64,000 nt of DNA from Phycisphaerae bacterium (GTDB lineage: Bacteria; Planctomycetota; Phycisphaerae; Phycisphaerales; SM1A02). Every line of letters begins with the position of its first letter. Position 1 is the first letter of the stretch. Both the position numbers and the translations under genes were made by a program. The notes beneath the pieces are model-generated. The model was not told where the DNA came from. It saw nothing but the letters and a program-made list of their open reading frames with translations, and did no database searches. Shown here in pieces: positions 46,291-55,523 of the stretch. The stretch is taken from NCBI GenBank assembly GCA_002683195.1, contig NYSW01000111.1, positions 1 through 64,000 on the forward strand. The letters are read 5' to 3'.

Positions 46291-49200
46291 GTGACCGAAC
46301 GACGCCGACGACGCCGAAAACGCCCCAAGGAAGCCTCGGTCGAGGATCCAGGGGCGCTGGAACCTCTCCGGGGAAGAATTCGGGAGGTGGTCGGTCCGCG
46401 ACGACACATTCTGGAGCGACGGCTGGACGGCGTCGCCCGGGCGCACGCCCAGGGACGAGACATGGCCCGGGCGATCACGTCGATCGGTCGAGACCTCGAT
46501 CGCTTTCAAGCCGGCCAGACCGCGCGGAAATCCCGAAATCTGAAGGTCGGCTTCCCGGAGGAACTCCCCATCTCCCGGGAGCGTTCGTTGATCGCCTCCG
46601 CGATTCGTGAACATCAGGTCGTGGTGGTCTGCGGTGAGACCGGATCCGGGAAGACGACCCAGCTTCCGAAGATCTGCCTCGAGCTCGGGCGTGGGATCGA
46701 CGGAGTGATCGGCCATCCCCAGCCCCGCCGCGTGGCGGCCCGAAGCGTGGCGGCACGCATCTCCGAGGAACTCGCGACTCCGCTGGGAACCGGCGTGGGA
46801 TACGCGGTCCGATTCAACGACCGCACCGCCCCGGACACCCGAATCAAGTTGATGACCGACGGGATCCTGTTGGCGGAGACGGCACGCGACCGTGATCTAC
46901 TCGCCTACGACACCATCATCGTCGACGAAGCCCACGAACGAAGTCTCAACATCGACTTCCTCCTCGGCTACCTCAAGCGACTGCTTCCACGGAGACCGGA
47001 TCTCAAGGTGGTGGTCACGAGTGCGACCATCGATCCCGAACGATTCAGTCGACACTTCAACGGAGCGCCGATCATCTCGGTCGAGGGTCGCACGCATCCG
47101 GTGGACCTTCGGTACCGACCTCCGAGCACCGAATCCGGTGACCCCGACGACGCGCTGATCCAGGGGATTCTCGAAGGCATTCGCGAGATCGACGACGCGG
47201 GATTGGAAATCCCCGAGCCTTCGGGTCGTCCGGACATCCTCGTGTTTCTTCCGGGCGAACGGGAGATTCGTGACGTCACGGCCGCGATCGACGGAACCGG
47301 ATTCCCCGAGACCGAGACCCTTCCGCTCTACGCCAGACTGTCCAACGAGCAGCAGGACCGCGTTTTCAAACCCGGGCCACGTCGTCGAATCGTGCTGGCG
47401 ACCAATGTCGCGGAGACCTCGCTCACCGTGCCGCGGATCCGCGGGGTCATCGATTCCGGACTCGCGCGGATCGCGAGATATTCCCCCCGACGTCGCGTGC
47501 AGCGACTTCCGATCGAACCCGTCTCCCGCGCCTCGGCCGCCCAACGTGCCGGTCGCTGCGGTCGCATCGCGCCCGGAGTCTGCATTCGGCTCAGCGAGGA
47601 AGCGGCTTTTCTCGAACGCCCGGAATTCACCGCGCCGGAAATTTCGCGATCCAACCTGGCCAGCGTGATCCTTCGAATGGCGGACCTGGGATTGGGCGAA
47701 CCCGAAGCGTTTCCGTTCGTGGAGACTCCTTCCGCCAAACTCATTCGAGATGGCTTCGAGACCCTGCATGAACTCGGTGCGGTGGACCGTGGACGAACCC
47801 TGACCGAAGTCGGGAGGGACCTTGCAGCCCTGCCCGTGGATCCACGGATCGGACGAATGGTGCTGGCTTCGATCGACGAAGCCTGCCTGGGAGAGATCCT
47901 CGCCGTGGCCTCCGCGTTGACGGTTCCGGACCCACGGCTCCGCACCGAACGGAAAGGGACGCTGGGGCATGCGATCTTTCGAGATCCATCCAGTGATTTC
48001 CTCGGCTTCGTCCGGCTCTGGCGAGCCTGGCGAGATGCCCGCGCCGAGAAAGGTTCTTCCGCCCTTCGCACCTGGTGTCGCCGACACGATCTTTCGTTCC
48101 TGCGAATGCGGGAATGGCAGGACATCCATGATCAACTCGCCGTCCTCGCCCGCGATCTGCTGGGGCGGCGGGGAGGAGCTTCCGGCCAGGACCGGAAACA
48201 AGGCCGCCGAAATCAGCCGCGGATTCCCGAGGTCCGGGATGATCCTCCGGCCGGGGCGATTCACCGGGCGATTCTGAGCGGGCTGGTCTCCCACGTCGGT
48301 CGACGAGGTGAACGAGGCGAATACCACGGGATCAATGGGGGCACCTTCGAGATCTTCCCCGGCAGCGTCCTTCGGCGGCAGGAATCCCCGTGGATCGTCG
48401 CGGCGGAGATCGTGGAGACCAGTCGCCGCTGGGGTCGAACCTGCGCCCGGATACACGGGGACTGGATCGAGAAGGTCGCACCGCACCTGGTTCGGCGGAC
48501 TCACTTCGAACCCCATTTCGTACCCGAGACCGGTTTCGTGTCCGCCTACGAGCGGGTGAGTTGCGGCGATCTGGACACCACCGAGCGACGACGCGTGCCC
48601 TACGCTCCGATCGATGCCCGGGCCGCACGACAGGTGTTCATCAATGAAGCCCTGGTCGCCGCACGGCTCGACGGAGAACCCGGATTCCTCGAGGCGAATC
48701 GAATCACTCGCGAACGACTGGAGTCCCTCTCGGATCGGGGGAGGGAGATCGACCTCGTCGGGGATGAAGATCGACAATTTCGTTTCTACGACACTCGGCT
48801 GCCGGACGAGATACACAACGTGCCGGCCTTTGAAGCCTGGCGACGCCAGGCGGAACGCCGGGACCCTCAGATCCTCCGGATGAAGGATGGGGATCTGCTC
48901 GACCCGGATCGGATCCGACCGGACGCCGCGGCCTACCCCGATCGGATCGAAGTCGCGGGCGTTGATGTCCCTCTGCGATACCGGCATGAACCCGGGCATC
49001 CCGCCGACGGTGTCACCGCGATGATTCCCCTCGAGCTCCTCGGCCGCCTGGATCCGCGGCGATTCGACTGGCTCGTGCCCGGGTTGCTCCACGACAAGAT
49101 CGAAACGCTGATTCGCAGTCTTCCTCGGCGAATGCGGACCCGTTTCATGCCGATCTCGGAGACCGCCGCGGGAGCGGCCGAACATCTCCGTTTCGGTGAG

Positions 49201-50349
49201 GCGCCGATCCTCCGCGCTCTTGCTGGATACCTCTCCACCATCGGCGGTTCGGAGATCAGGCCGGCCGACTTCCGACTGGAAATGCTGGAACGGCACCATT
49301 TCATGAGGTTCGAGTTGCTCGATGCGGACGGCCGCACGTTGAGCACGACCCGCCGATTCGAAGATCTTCTGGCCAGCCACCGAGATCGAGCCCGCGCCGC
49401 GTTCGAGGCTTCGGTCGAGATTTCGGCCGACGACGGCGACGACGAGGCGTCCACCCTCGCCGCGATCCGGGCTCGACGGGACTGGGACTTCGGCTCGCTT
49501 CCCTCCGAAGTCCGGATTCGCCGCGGCGGGGCGACCCTTCCGGCCTTTCCCGCGGTCGCGGACGAAGGACGCGATGTTCGAGTGCGGGTGACCGACGACC
49601 GAACCACCGCGACGGAGCTGCACCGACGCGGGGTTCTGCGTCTGCTTTCACTCGGAGTGGGGGATGCCCTCCGTCATCACCTTGAACACCTTCCCGGGCT
49701 GGGAAGGCTGACCTTGCTCGCCTCACCGCTCGGTCCGTCGGCCGGCTTCGTCCAGGATCTGGGCGACCTGGCGGTCGCGGTCGCAGTGTCCGACGATTCC
49801 GGATCCGGCGGCGAACTCGCCGCCGTGCGAGATCGCGAAGTGTTCCTCGAGTTCGACGACCGGGTTCGACGGGATCTCTGGCCGGCGTTGGAACGGGCCT
49901 GTGATCTGGTGGAACCGATCCTCGAGTCACGGCAAACGCTGCTCGAAGAGATCGATCAGCCGGGACCGGCGACCTGGGAAACCGTTCGCCGGGACGAACG
50001 TCGCCACGTCGAACACCTCGTACCCCCGGGATTCGCAAGCCGCATCCCGCCCGACCGGCTCGCCCAGCTCCCGCGATACCTCGAGGCGTCTCGACGAAGA
50101 TTGGATCGCCTTCGAGGCAGCGGGCTTCAGCGAGACGAGGCTCGTAGAGAGGAATTCGAAGGTTGGCGGCGACTGCTGGCCAGTCAGCGGCGTCGCCTGG
50201 CGGAGGTCGGGCGGATCGATCCCCGCGTGGATCGTTTCGGCTGGCTTCTCGAGGAATACCGGGTGCACCTGTTCGCACAGGAGCTCGGCAACCCGATCCG
50301 AATTTCACCTGCGGCCCTCAAAGCCGCGTGGCGGGAACTCGGCGGCTGA
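46291..50349 (+). CDS. hrpA: ATP-dependent RNA helicase HrpA
   Basis: A 1352-aa DEAH-box helicase. GTG 46291 begins a basic N-terminus (VTERRRRRRKRP). Walker A GETGSGKT (115-122), DEAH (212-215), SAT (244-246), an intact helicase C domain (VLATNVAETSLTVPRIRGVIDSG, SRASAAQRAGRCGRI) and the HA2/OB-fold modules follow. The long DUF3418-like C-terminal half (about 640-1350) matches HrpA length. In enterobacteria it rescues collided ribosomes on mRNA. It ends six bases from the FtsK-like gene, tail to tail. Confidence 0.95.
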   Translation: MTERRRRRRKRPKEASVEDPGALEPLRGRIREVVGPRRHILERRLDGVARAHAQGRDMARAITSIGRDLDRFQAGQTARKSRNLKVGFPEELPISRERSLIASAIREHQVVVVCGETGSGKTTQLPKICLELGRGIDGVIGHPQPRRVAARSVAARISEELATPLGTGVGYAVRFNDRTAPDTRIKLMTDGILLAETARDRDLLAYDTIIVDEAHERSLNIDFLLGYLKRLLPRRPDLKVVVTSATIDPERFSRHFNGAPIISVEGRTHPVDLRYRPPSTESGDPDDALIQGILEGIREIDDAGLEIPEPSGRPDILVFLPGEREIRDVTAAIDGTGFPETETLPLYARLSNEQQDRVFKPGPRRRIVLATNVAETSLTVPRIRGVIDSGLARIARYSPRRRVQRLPIEPVSRASAAQRAGRCGRIAPGVCIRLSEEAAFLERPEFTAPEISRSNLASVILRMADLGLGEPEAFPFVETPSAKLIRDGFETLHELGAVDRGRTLTEVGRDLAALPVDPRIGRMVLASIDEACLGEILAVASALTVPDPRLRTERKGTLGHAIFRDPSSDFLGFVRLWRAWRDARAEKGSSALRTWCRRHDLSFLRMREWQDIHDQLAVLARDLLGRRGGASGQDRKQGRRNQPRIPEVRDDPPAGAIHRAILSGLVSHVGRRGERGEYHGINGGTFEIFPGSVLRRQESPWIVAAEIVETSRRWGRTCARIHGDWIEKVAPHLVRRTHFEPHFVPETGFVSAYERVSCGDLDTTERRRVPYAPIDARAARQVFINEALVAARLDGEPGFLEANRITRERLESLSDRGREIDLVGDEDRQFRFYDTRLPDEIHNVPAFEAWRRQAERRDPQILRMKDGDLLDPDRIRPDAAAYPDRIEVAGVDVPLRYRHEPGHPADGVTAMIPLELLGRLDPRRFDWLVPGLLHDKIETLIRSLPRRMRTRFMPISETAAGAAEHLRFGEAPILRALAGYLSTIGGSEIRPADFRLEMLERHHFMRFELLDADGRTLSTTRRFEDLLASHRDRARAAFEASVEISADDGDDEASTLAAIRARRDWDFGSLPSEVRIRRGGATLPAFPAVADEGRDVRVRVTDDRTTATELHRRGVLRLLSLGVGDALRHHLEHLPGLGRLTLLASPLGPSAGFVQDLGDLAVAVAVSDDSGSGGELAAVRDREVFLEFDDRVRRDLWPALERACDLVEPILESRQTLLEEIDQPGPATWETVRRDERRHVEHLVPPGFASRIPPDRLAQLPRYLEASRRRLDRLRGSGLQRDEARREEFEGWRRLLASQRRRLAEVGRIDPRVDRFGWLLEEYRVHLFAQELGNPIRISPAALKAAWRELGG

Positions 50350-50355
50350 CCTTCC

Positions 50356-53300
50356 TCACTCCTTCTCCCGTCGCTCGAGGGCTCGGCCTGCGGCGCTCAG
50401 GTAGGCCTCGCTCGGCAGGGCCCAGGGTCGGAACTTTTCGACCGTTCCCCGTTCCTCGCTGTAGAGCAGGCCACGATTCGGGCCAAGCATCGAGGCGGCG
50501 GGGGAATCGATCAGATTGCTGGAATCAGTGGCGCCGACCTGGAACATCGCCTTCTGGTCGAACGCACGCATGGACTGCCGATCCACACACCGTTCCAGAG
50601 TCGAGACGGTGTCCGCCCAGGCCAGGGTGAAGATGCCGTGTTCGGGGCCTTCACGCAGGAGCTCGCCGAACACCCGGTCCGGGGTGGGGGGCGCATCGTC
50701 GGTCGAGAATCCGAAATCGTCCTCGGCCTTGCGAAGCACCCGGAATCGCTGCAGGCCGTGAATCACCAGCAGGATCGTGGGATCATCGGTCGCGCCGGAT
50801 TCGATTCTTCGGGCGAGTTCGGCTCCCAACTCGGTGATCGCTTCCCCGACGCCGCGGAAATCCGGGCGATCGATGCGATGCGGAAGATGGCCGGCGACCA
50901 CATCCAGATGGCCGGCGTTGGGATCATCGGCGGTGGTGCCATCGAGCACCACCATTCGCAGATCGTCGACTCGGTGCCCCGCGCCGGCGGCGAGAATTCC
51001 CGCGGTGGTCAGGGCGAGGGCCGGTTCATCCTGCTGGCCGACGACCACCAGATTCGACCCCGCCTGTCGTCGCAGCACCGCGGAGGTCGGATCCTTGATC
51101 GCCACTGCATCGCCGAGCCAGAGCGGAACCGAGACCGGCCTCGACTTCGGTCGAGTTTCAATCATTCGTCGCAGCGGTTGGTTCTCGGAGAGTGACGCGG
51201 GGGCGTTGCCTTCGAACACCACGCACGGCTTCCTCGGGGTTCCCCGTTCGTCGGCGAGTTCCGAAACCCGTGCCAGATAGCGTTCTCGAGTCTCGTCCGG
51301 AAGCCAGCAGACCTGAAAGGGACTGTTTCCCTCCAGCAAGCCGCCTTGATCGTTGTAGATCGCCTCACCCGGTCGGGAGAGAAGCCTGGCCGCGACGTTG
51401 TCGTCGGAGAGGATCAGCATCGAATCCTGCTCGTTGCAGGCGAGGGCGATTCGGACGCCCATCTGGCCCATCGTCGACCGATTCAAGGAATAAGCCCCGC
51501 CCAGCGTCTGGGAGCCGAGAAGCACGTGCATCCCGAAGGCTCGTCCTTGTCGGACAAGCCGGTCGAGCAGCAGCGAGGCGTCCTGGCTCACCTTGTCGTC
51601 ATCGACGAAGAGTTCCTGGAACTCATCGATCACCAGCAGGATTCGCGGCATCGGATCGTCCGGCTGCTTCTTTCTCCAGCCGGCGAGATCCTGGACGCCC
51701 GCGGCGCGAAATCGCTCGCCTCGTTCGGAAAGATCCTCGTCGAGGCCCTGCAGGACCGAAAGACCGAATTCTCGATCACTCTCGACCGCCACCGATCGAG
51801 CATGGGGCAGCCGATGGGTCGCGTAGGTCTTGAATTCCACGCCCTTCTTGAAGTCGACGAGGTGGAACTCGATTTCATCGGGATCATGCCAGCACGCGAG
51901 GTTGGTCACGATCGCGTGGAGCAACGTCGACTTGCCTGAACCCGTCTTGCCGGCGACCAGTGCATGTTGTGCGGTACCGACGCCGAGCACGATCTCCTGG
52001 AGCCTGGTCGCTCCGGCCCGTCCCAACGCCACGTGAAGTTTCCCGGTGGTGGATCGGGTCCAGAACTCGTCGTCCTTCGGAGCGATGGTCTCGAAGGGGA
52101 CTTCGACCCGCCCCGCCTCCCGAGCCGCCCGGCCGACTGCGTGCGACATTTCGATCAACAGGTCATCGGATGGTCCGGGGTCCGGCTCGAAACGTAGATC
52201 CTTCAGGCCTTCGGCGTCGAAGGCGATTCTCCCCTCGACGCTGCGGATCGACACCGCGTGTCGATCGATGTCCTCGATGTCGAACTTCTCGGGCAGCTCG
52301 AGCCGTCGATCCCGCAGGACGAGCGTGAAGACGCCGCATCGAGGTCCGCTTTGCAGGATGCTCGCGAGGCGACGGGCCGATTCTTCGTTGAAATTGGCCG
52401 GGAAGTCGGCGATGACCAGGAAGCGGTAAGGCTCCGCGATCTCCCCCGCCGCTTCGTTGTACGCATCGATGGACGGGAATTCATTGCGGAGGTACTTCTG
52501 GATCACCGTTTCCATGTGTTCGGTGATGTCGACCAGTTTCTTCTCCACCTGACGTGGTTCGGTCCAGATCCGATCTCCCACGAGGCCGGGAAGTTCATCC
52601 TCCAGATGCATGAATCCCGCGAAGTTCTGACCGAGTCCCACCGGATCCAGAATCGTGAAACGTGCCTTCCCGGGTGGAACGGTGGCGAGGATGCGAAGCA
52701 TCGTGGCCCGGAGCAGATCGAGCCCGCGTTCTCGATGGACCGGATCCACGTCGATCTGCAGGCTCGCTCGGCCGGGGAAGGAGATGAGGGCGGGGAGGTC
52801 GATGATTCCCGGCGCCTCGGTCGCCAATCTCGGATCCGTCGGGAGTCCACCTTCGACCTTCTCTCGATCGAAACGCAGGCCACCGAGTCGGATGGCCGCT
52901 GGAGCCGTGGTCGCTGGACTCCATGATCGCCACCACGAGTCGGTGAAGGGCGGAAAGGCGGCGGCCATTTCATGTTCACGTTCACCGAGGATTCGTCGAC
53001 CTCGCGTCACGCCGTTCAACCACTCGGTTTCGATCTTCTCCCATCGCTCCGCGGCAGTCGCGATGATTCGAGCCTCCGCCTCGGCGTGCCGCCGGGTTTC
53101 GGCCTCCGTCTCGACCCGCGCGTGTTCTTCCGCCGCCGCGCGAACCGCGATGTCTTCCGCTTCGGCGGTCGCCAACGCCTCGTCGCGTTCCTTATCGACC
53201 TGATCCAGATTCAAGGGAACCCGACGATCGATCTCCGCCAACCGGGCGCGAGCCTTTTCACGCGCCAGATCTCCGACCGGTTCGTATCGGTGTCGGGCTT

Positions 53301-54267
53301 CCTCCAACTCGAGGTCGCGGGTGCGCAGAAGATCGCGTTCCTCCTGGGCACGAGCGTCCACCCCAGCCGCTTCGGCGAGGATGGCCGCGGCTCGGATTCG
53401 GGCTGCCGCCTCGTCGAACGGGCGCCAGGCGGCGACCACCTCGCGACGGGCCACGATGTAGAGCGGCATGAACACCACGATGAACAGAACCAGGCCGATT
53501 CCGCCCGCGATCCAGAGGGTTTGCGGTTCGGTGTCGGAGAGGAGTCGGGCGCCGAGGAGTCCGAGACCCACGAAGGCGGCTGCGGGCAGGACGAGAATCG
53601 GACCTCGGAAGAAGCGGGGAAGCCCCAGTCGTCGAAACCGCTCGAAGGCGGTGTTGACTTCGCTCACGGCCTGACGCAGCACCGGGATCGGAGCCAGTTC
53701 CACTTCGCTGCGAGACTTTTCGCTCGGCTCGATCGGGCGTGGGCGTGGTTGTCGGTACCGGCGGGTCTCGAGTCGCATCCGCTTTTCGAGTTCATCGAGA
53801 TCTTCGACCGCGATCGCGAGTTCGGAGCGGAGTTTTTCGAAGGTCTCCCGCGGCCGTCCTTCGCTGGCTTCGTACACGGATTCCGCCAGCCAGACCGCCT
53901 CCTCGAGGGCGGTGGCGGCTGCTTCCTGATTGGAGACGACTTTGCGGCGAATTCTCACCCGCATCGCGTCGGCCTCACGTTCGATCTCGGTCCGACGCTC
54001 GATTCTGGTTGCGTCCGCGGTGGCACGCGTCGCCTGCCGACGAACGTCGGCCTCCGCCATGACCGCCAACGATTCGGCGTTGATCTCCGCCAGGCGGACT
54101 TCATGCCCACGTGATTCCTCCGCCTGCTCGCCTTGCAGACGCTCGGATTCGGCGGTACTGGCGGCCGCGGTCTCGATCGCCAGGGCATCAAGTTCGTGGC
54201 GAAGCCTGCCGATTTCGCCGAGAAGGTCGGGGATCGTCTCTCGGTCGCTGGTTTCGGACTGCGGCAT
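50356..54267 (-). CDS. FtsK/SpoIIIE (EccC/EssC-like) membrane ATPase, last gene of a T7SS-like cassette
   Basis: A 1303-aa protein. Coiled coil at about 20-180, then two transmembrane helices (222-242 and 251-272), a second coiled coil (about 285-430), and three RecA-like domains. Domain 1 (about 500-690) has only a Walker-B-like RFLVIADFP. Domain 2 (about 740-985) is complete: Walker A GKTGSGKS (773-780), Walker B RILLVIDEFQEL (875-886), and a sensor region GSQTLGG. Domain 3 (about 1045-1250) has VVVGQQDEPALALTT in place of Walker A and TILLVIHGLQRF. Tandem FtsK-type domains after a two-helix anchor are the layout of the type VII secretion ATPase EccC/EssC, which threads WXG100 substrates. 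It sits three bases from the small WXD gene. A DNA translocase is the alternative, but it lacks a gamma domain. Confidence 0.8.
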   Translation of the reverse strand: MPQSETSDRETIPDLLGEIGRLRHELDALAIETAAASTAESERLQGEQAEESRGHEVRLAEINAESLAVMAEADVRRQATRATADATRIERRTEIEREADAMRVRIRRKVVSNQEAAATALEEAVWLAESVYEASEGRPRETFEKLRSELAIAVEDLDELEKRMRLETRRYRQPRPRPIEPSEKSRSEVELAPIPVLRQAVSEVNTAFERFRRLGLPRFFRGPILVLPAAAFVGLGLLGARLLSDTEPQTLWIAGGIGLVLFIVVFMPLYIVARREVVAAWRPFDEAAARIRAAAILAEAAGVDARAQEERDLLRTRDLELEEARHRYEPVGDLAREKARARLAEIDRRVPLNLDQVDKERDEALATAEAEDIAVRAAAEEHARVETEAETRRHAEAEARIIATAAERWEKIETEWLNGVTRGRRILGEREHEMAAAFPPFTDSWWRSWSPATTAPAAIRLGGLRFDREKVEGGLPTDPRLATEAPGIIDLPALISFPGRASLQIDVDPVHRERGLDLLRATMLRILATVPPGKARFTILDPVGLGQNFAGFMHLEDELPGLVGDRIWTEPRQVEKKLVDITEHMETVIQKYLRNEFPSIDAYNEAAGEIAEPYRFLVIADFPANFNEESARRLASILQSGPRCGVFTLVLRDRRLELPEKFDIEDIDRHAVSIRSVEGRIAFDAEGLKDLRFEPDPGPSDDLLIEMSHAVGRAAREAGRVEVPFETIAPKDDEFWTRSTTGKLHVALGRAGATRLQEIVLGVGTAQHALVAGKTGSGKSTLLHAIVTNLACWHDPDEIEFHLVDFKKGVEFKTYATHRLPHARSVAVESDREFGLSVLQGLDEDLSERGERFRAAGVQDLAGWRKKQPDDPMPRILLVIDEFQELFVDDDKVSQDASLLLDRLVRQGRAFGMHVLLGSQTLGGAYSLNRSTMGQMGVRIALACNEQDSMLILSDDNVAARLLSRPGEAIYNDQGGLLEGNSPFQVCWLPDETRERYLARVSELADERGTPRKPCVVFEGNAPASLSENQPLRRMIETRPKSRPVSVPLWLGDAVAIKDPTSAVLRRQAGSNLVVVGQQDEPALALTTAGILAAGAGHRVDDLRMVVLDGTTADDPNAGHLDVVAGHLPHRIDRPDFRGVGEAITELGAELARRIESGATDDPTILLVIHGLQRFRVLRKAEDDFGFSTDDAPPTPDRVFGELLREGPEHGIFTLAWADTVSTLERCVDRQSMRAFDQKAMFQVGATDSSNLIDSPAASMLGPNRGLLYSEERGTVEKFRPWALPSEAYLSAAGRALERREKE

Positions 54268-54270
54268 GAG

Positions 54271-54483
54271 TCAGTCGTCTCCGCAATCACGGCGGGCCTG
54301 GGTCATCATTGATTCCATTTTCTCCATCGCACTCACGGTGGCTCGAATCTTCGGCTCGATCGTCTCCAGGCGACGGACGGCGAACGCACGAGAAACCGGA
54401 TCATTCCATCGCTCGGTGGTTCGGCGCCACGCGATCATCAGATCGCGGTACTCGCCATGAATTCGAAGTCGAGCGGAAGTCAT
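54271..54483 (-). CDS. Small WXG100-like helical-hairpin protein (WxD variant)
   Basis: A 70-aa protein. ATG 54483 overlaps the stop of the upstream gene (ATGA); a GTG two codons earlier is the alternative. The predicted layout is helix (about 5-26), turn W26-N-D28, and helix (about 30-65). W-x-D-x5-F (Trp26, Asp28, Phe34) has the same spacing as W-x-G-x5-F/Y in ESAT-6-type WXG100 proteins and as the 90-aa protein encoded at the start of this operon, suggesting a paired partner. It is shorter than the usual 95-100 residues and has a Cys67 near the end. Substrate or chaperone status is unknown. Confidence 0.6.
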   Translation of the reverse strand: MTSARLRIHGEYRDLMIAWRRTTERWNDPVSRAFAVRRLETIEPKIRATVSAMEKMESMMTQARRDCGDD

Positions 54484-55148
54484 TCCCACGAGTCACCATC
54501 CTTTTCATCTCGTTCGTTTTCGGATTCCGTCGACTTGGTTGCGCCTGATTCGCCAGATTCGCCCGCTTCCTCCGACTTGTTCGACGCGATCGAAGCACCG
54601 GTCCGCCGGGTCGATGATCCCGCGTCACTCGGGGCCGACATCAGCCGTCCGAGATCCGGTGGCGGCATCGATATGTACGCCTCCAGATTCTCACTCATGC
54701 GTCGGAGGAGTCCGACCGCATGGGGAAGGTCATGATCGACCGTGGTCGCGAAGGGGGAGACCGAGGCCTTGAAGAGCGTTCGCTCTCGCTCGAGCTGGCG
54801 GATCCAGGCCTTGGTCGCCGCCATTCGGCGTCGAGCCTCTTCCAGACGCTCCTCGGCTCGTCGGAGATTCCGTCGTTCGTCCGCATCACCCGCACGGCCA
54901 CCCTTGGCTGAAGACTGGGTCTGCTTTCTGTAGACCTCGCTCTTCGCCCGGGTCACCAGCTCCTGCCGCCGCCGCACCTGGGCCTTCCAGTGGGTCATCC
55001 GCTCGCTGTCCAGCCAGAGGACCATTCGATCAAGGTCGGATTCGGCTTCCAGCAGCGCGGCGCGTCCGGCATCGACGAATCCCGCCAGTGTGGCGCGGAA
55101 ACGATCGATTCCTTCGATCGATCTGACATCGGCTTGTTCACTGCTCAT
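54480..55148 (-). CDS. Coiled-coil protein of the T7SS-like cassette
   Basis: A 222-aa soluble protein, unknown family. Nearly all residues up to about 160 are helical and charged (AGRAALLEAESDLDRMVLWL, HWKAQVRRRQELVTRAKSEVYRK, RNLRRAEERLEEARRRM), predicting a long antiparallel coiled coil. Residues about 165-222 form a Ser/Glu-rich disordered tail. The gene is 22 bases after the WXD protein gene and overlaps the 70-aa gene by four bases, so it belongs to the same transcript. It may be a secreted substrate, a chaperone, or an adaptor between substrates and the ATPase. Confidence 0.7.
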   Translation of the reverse strand: MSSEQADVRSIEGIDRFRATLAGFVDAGRAALLEAESDLDRMVLWLDSERMTHWKAQVRRRQELVTRAKSEVYRKQTQSSAKGGRAGDADERRNLRRAEERLEEARRRMAATKAWIRQLERERTLFKASVSPFATTVDHDLPHAVGLLRRMSENLEAYISMPPPDLGRLMSAPSDAGSSTRRTGASIASNKSEEAGESGESGATKSTESENERDEKDGDSWE

Positions 55149-55170
55149 GGGAGGCGGTTGATTCCGGGTC

Positions 55171-55443
55171 TCAGCGTTGCTGCAGATATTCCTCGATCCG
55201 CTGCGCTTTGCGAAGCAGGAATGGAATGTGGACTTCGGACGCCTTCATGAATCGCTGAAGGGTCTTCATGGTCGCGTCGAACTCCTCCTCGAACTTGGCC
55301 TGCTCCTGATCACGCCATGATTGAGCCAGTGTTCCCATGCGGGCCTGCATGGATTGCATCTGTCCCTGTATCTCGGTGTTGAAGCGCTTGAGATCATGAG
55401 CGAAGCGACGGATCTCAACGGGGTCTGCGACGGCTTTGGCCAT
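55171..55443 (-). CDS. WXG100-like protein (WxD variant), first gene of the cassette
   Basis: A 90-aa protein of typical WXG100 size. GGAGAG precedes ATG 55443. It is a helical hairpin: helix about 9-41, turn W43-R-D45, helix about 48-88 ending in RIEEYLQQR. Trp43, Asp45 and Phe51 give W-x-D-x5-F, where WXG100 proteins have W-x-G-x5-F, and Trp43 is at the position of the ESAT-6 tryptophan. The second helix ends with a YxxxD/E-like relic, LRKAQRIEEY, though not a perfect YxxxD/E export signal. WXG100 proteins are substrates or structural dimers of type VII secretion. The ATPase gene is in the same operon. Confidence 0.72.
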   Translation of the reverse strand: MAKAVADPVEIRRFAHDLKRFNTEIQGQMQSMQARMGTLAQSWRDQEQAKFEEEFDATMKTLQRFMKASEVHIPFLLRKAQRIEEYLQQR

Positions 55444-55470
55444 GGGAATCTCTCCGATCTGGTTGTTTGA

Positions 55471-55476
55471 AGTGTA
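55471..55476 (-). promoter_or_regulatory. Possible extended -10 element of the T7SS-like operon (GGTACACT)
   Basis: On the minus strand GGTACACT lies 27 bases before the WXD protein start, in the gap to the divergent dehydrogenase gene. It matches the GGTANNCT set. No clear -35 is visible. Confidence 0.4.
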
Positions 55477-55523
55477 CCGGTTCCCGTCCCTGTAACCTTC
55501 GATCCATACTTTGGAGGAGATCC

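Noticed and set aside
46897..49623. Long minus-strand frame inside hrpA
   Set aside because: HrpA is unmistakable on the plus strand; the antisense product is low in hydrophobic structure and rich in Arg/Gly/Asp, as expected for a shadow frame.
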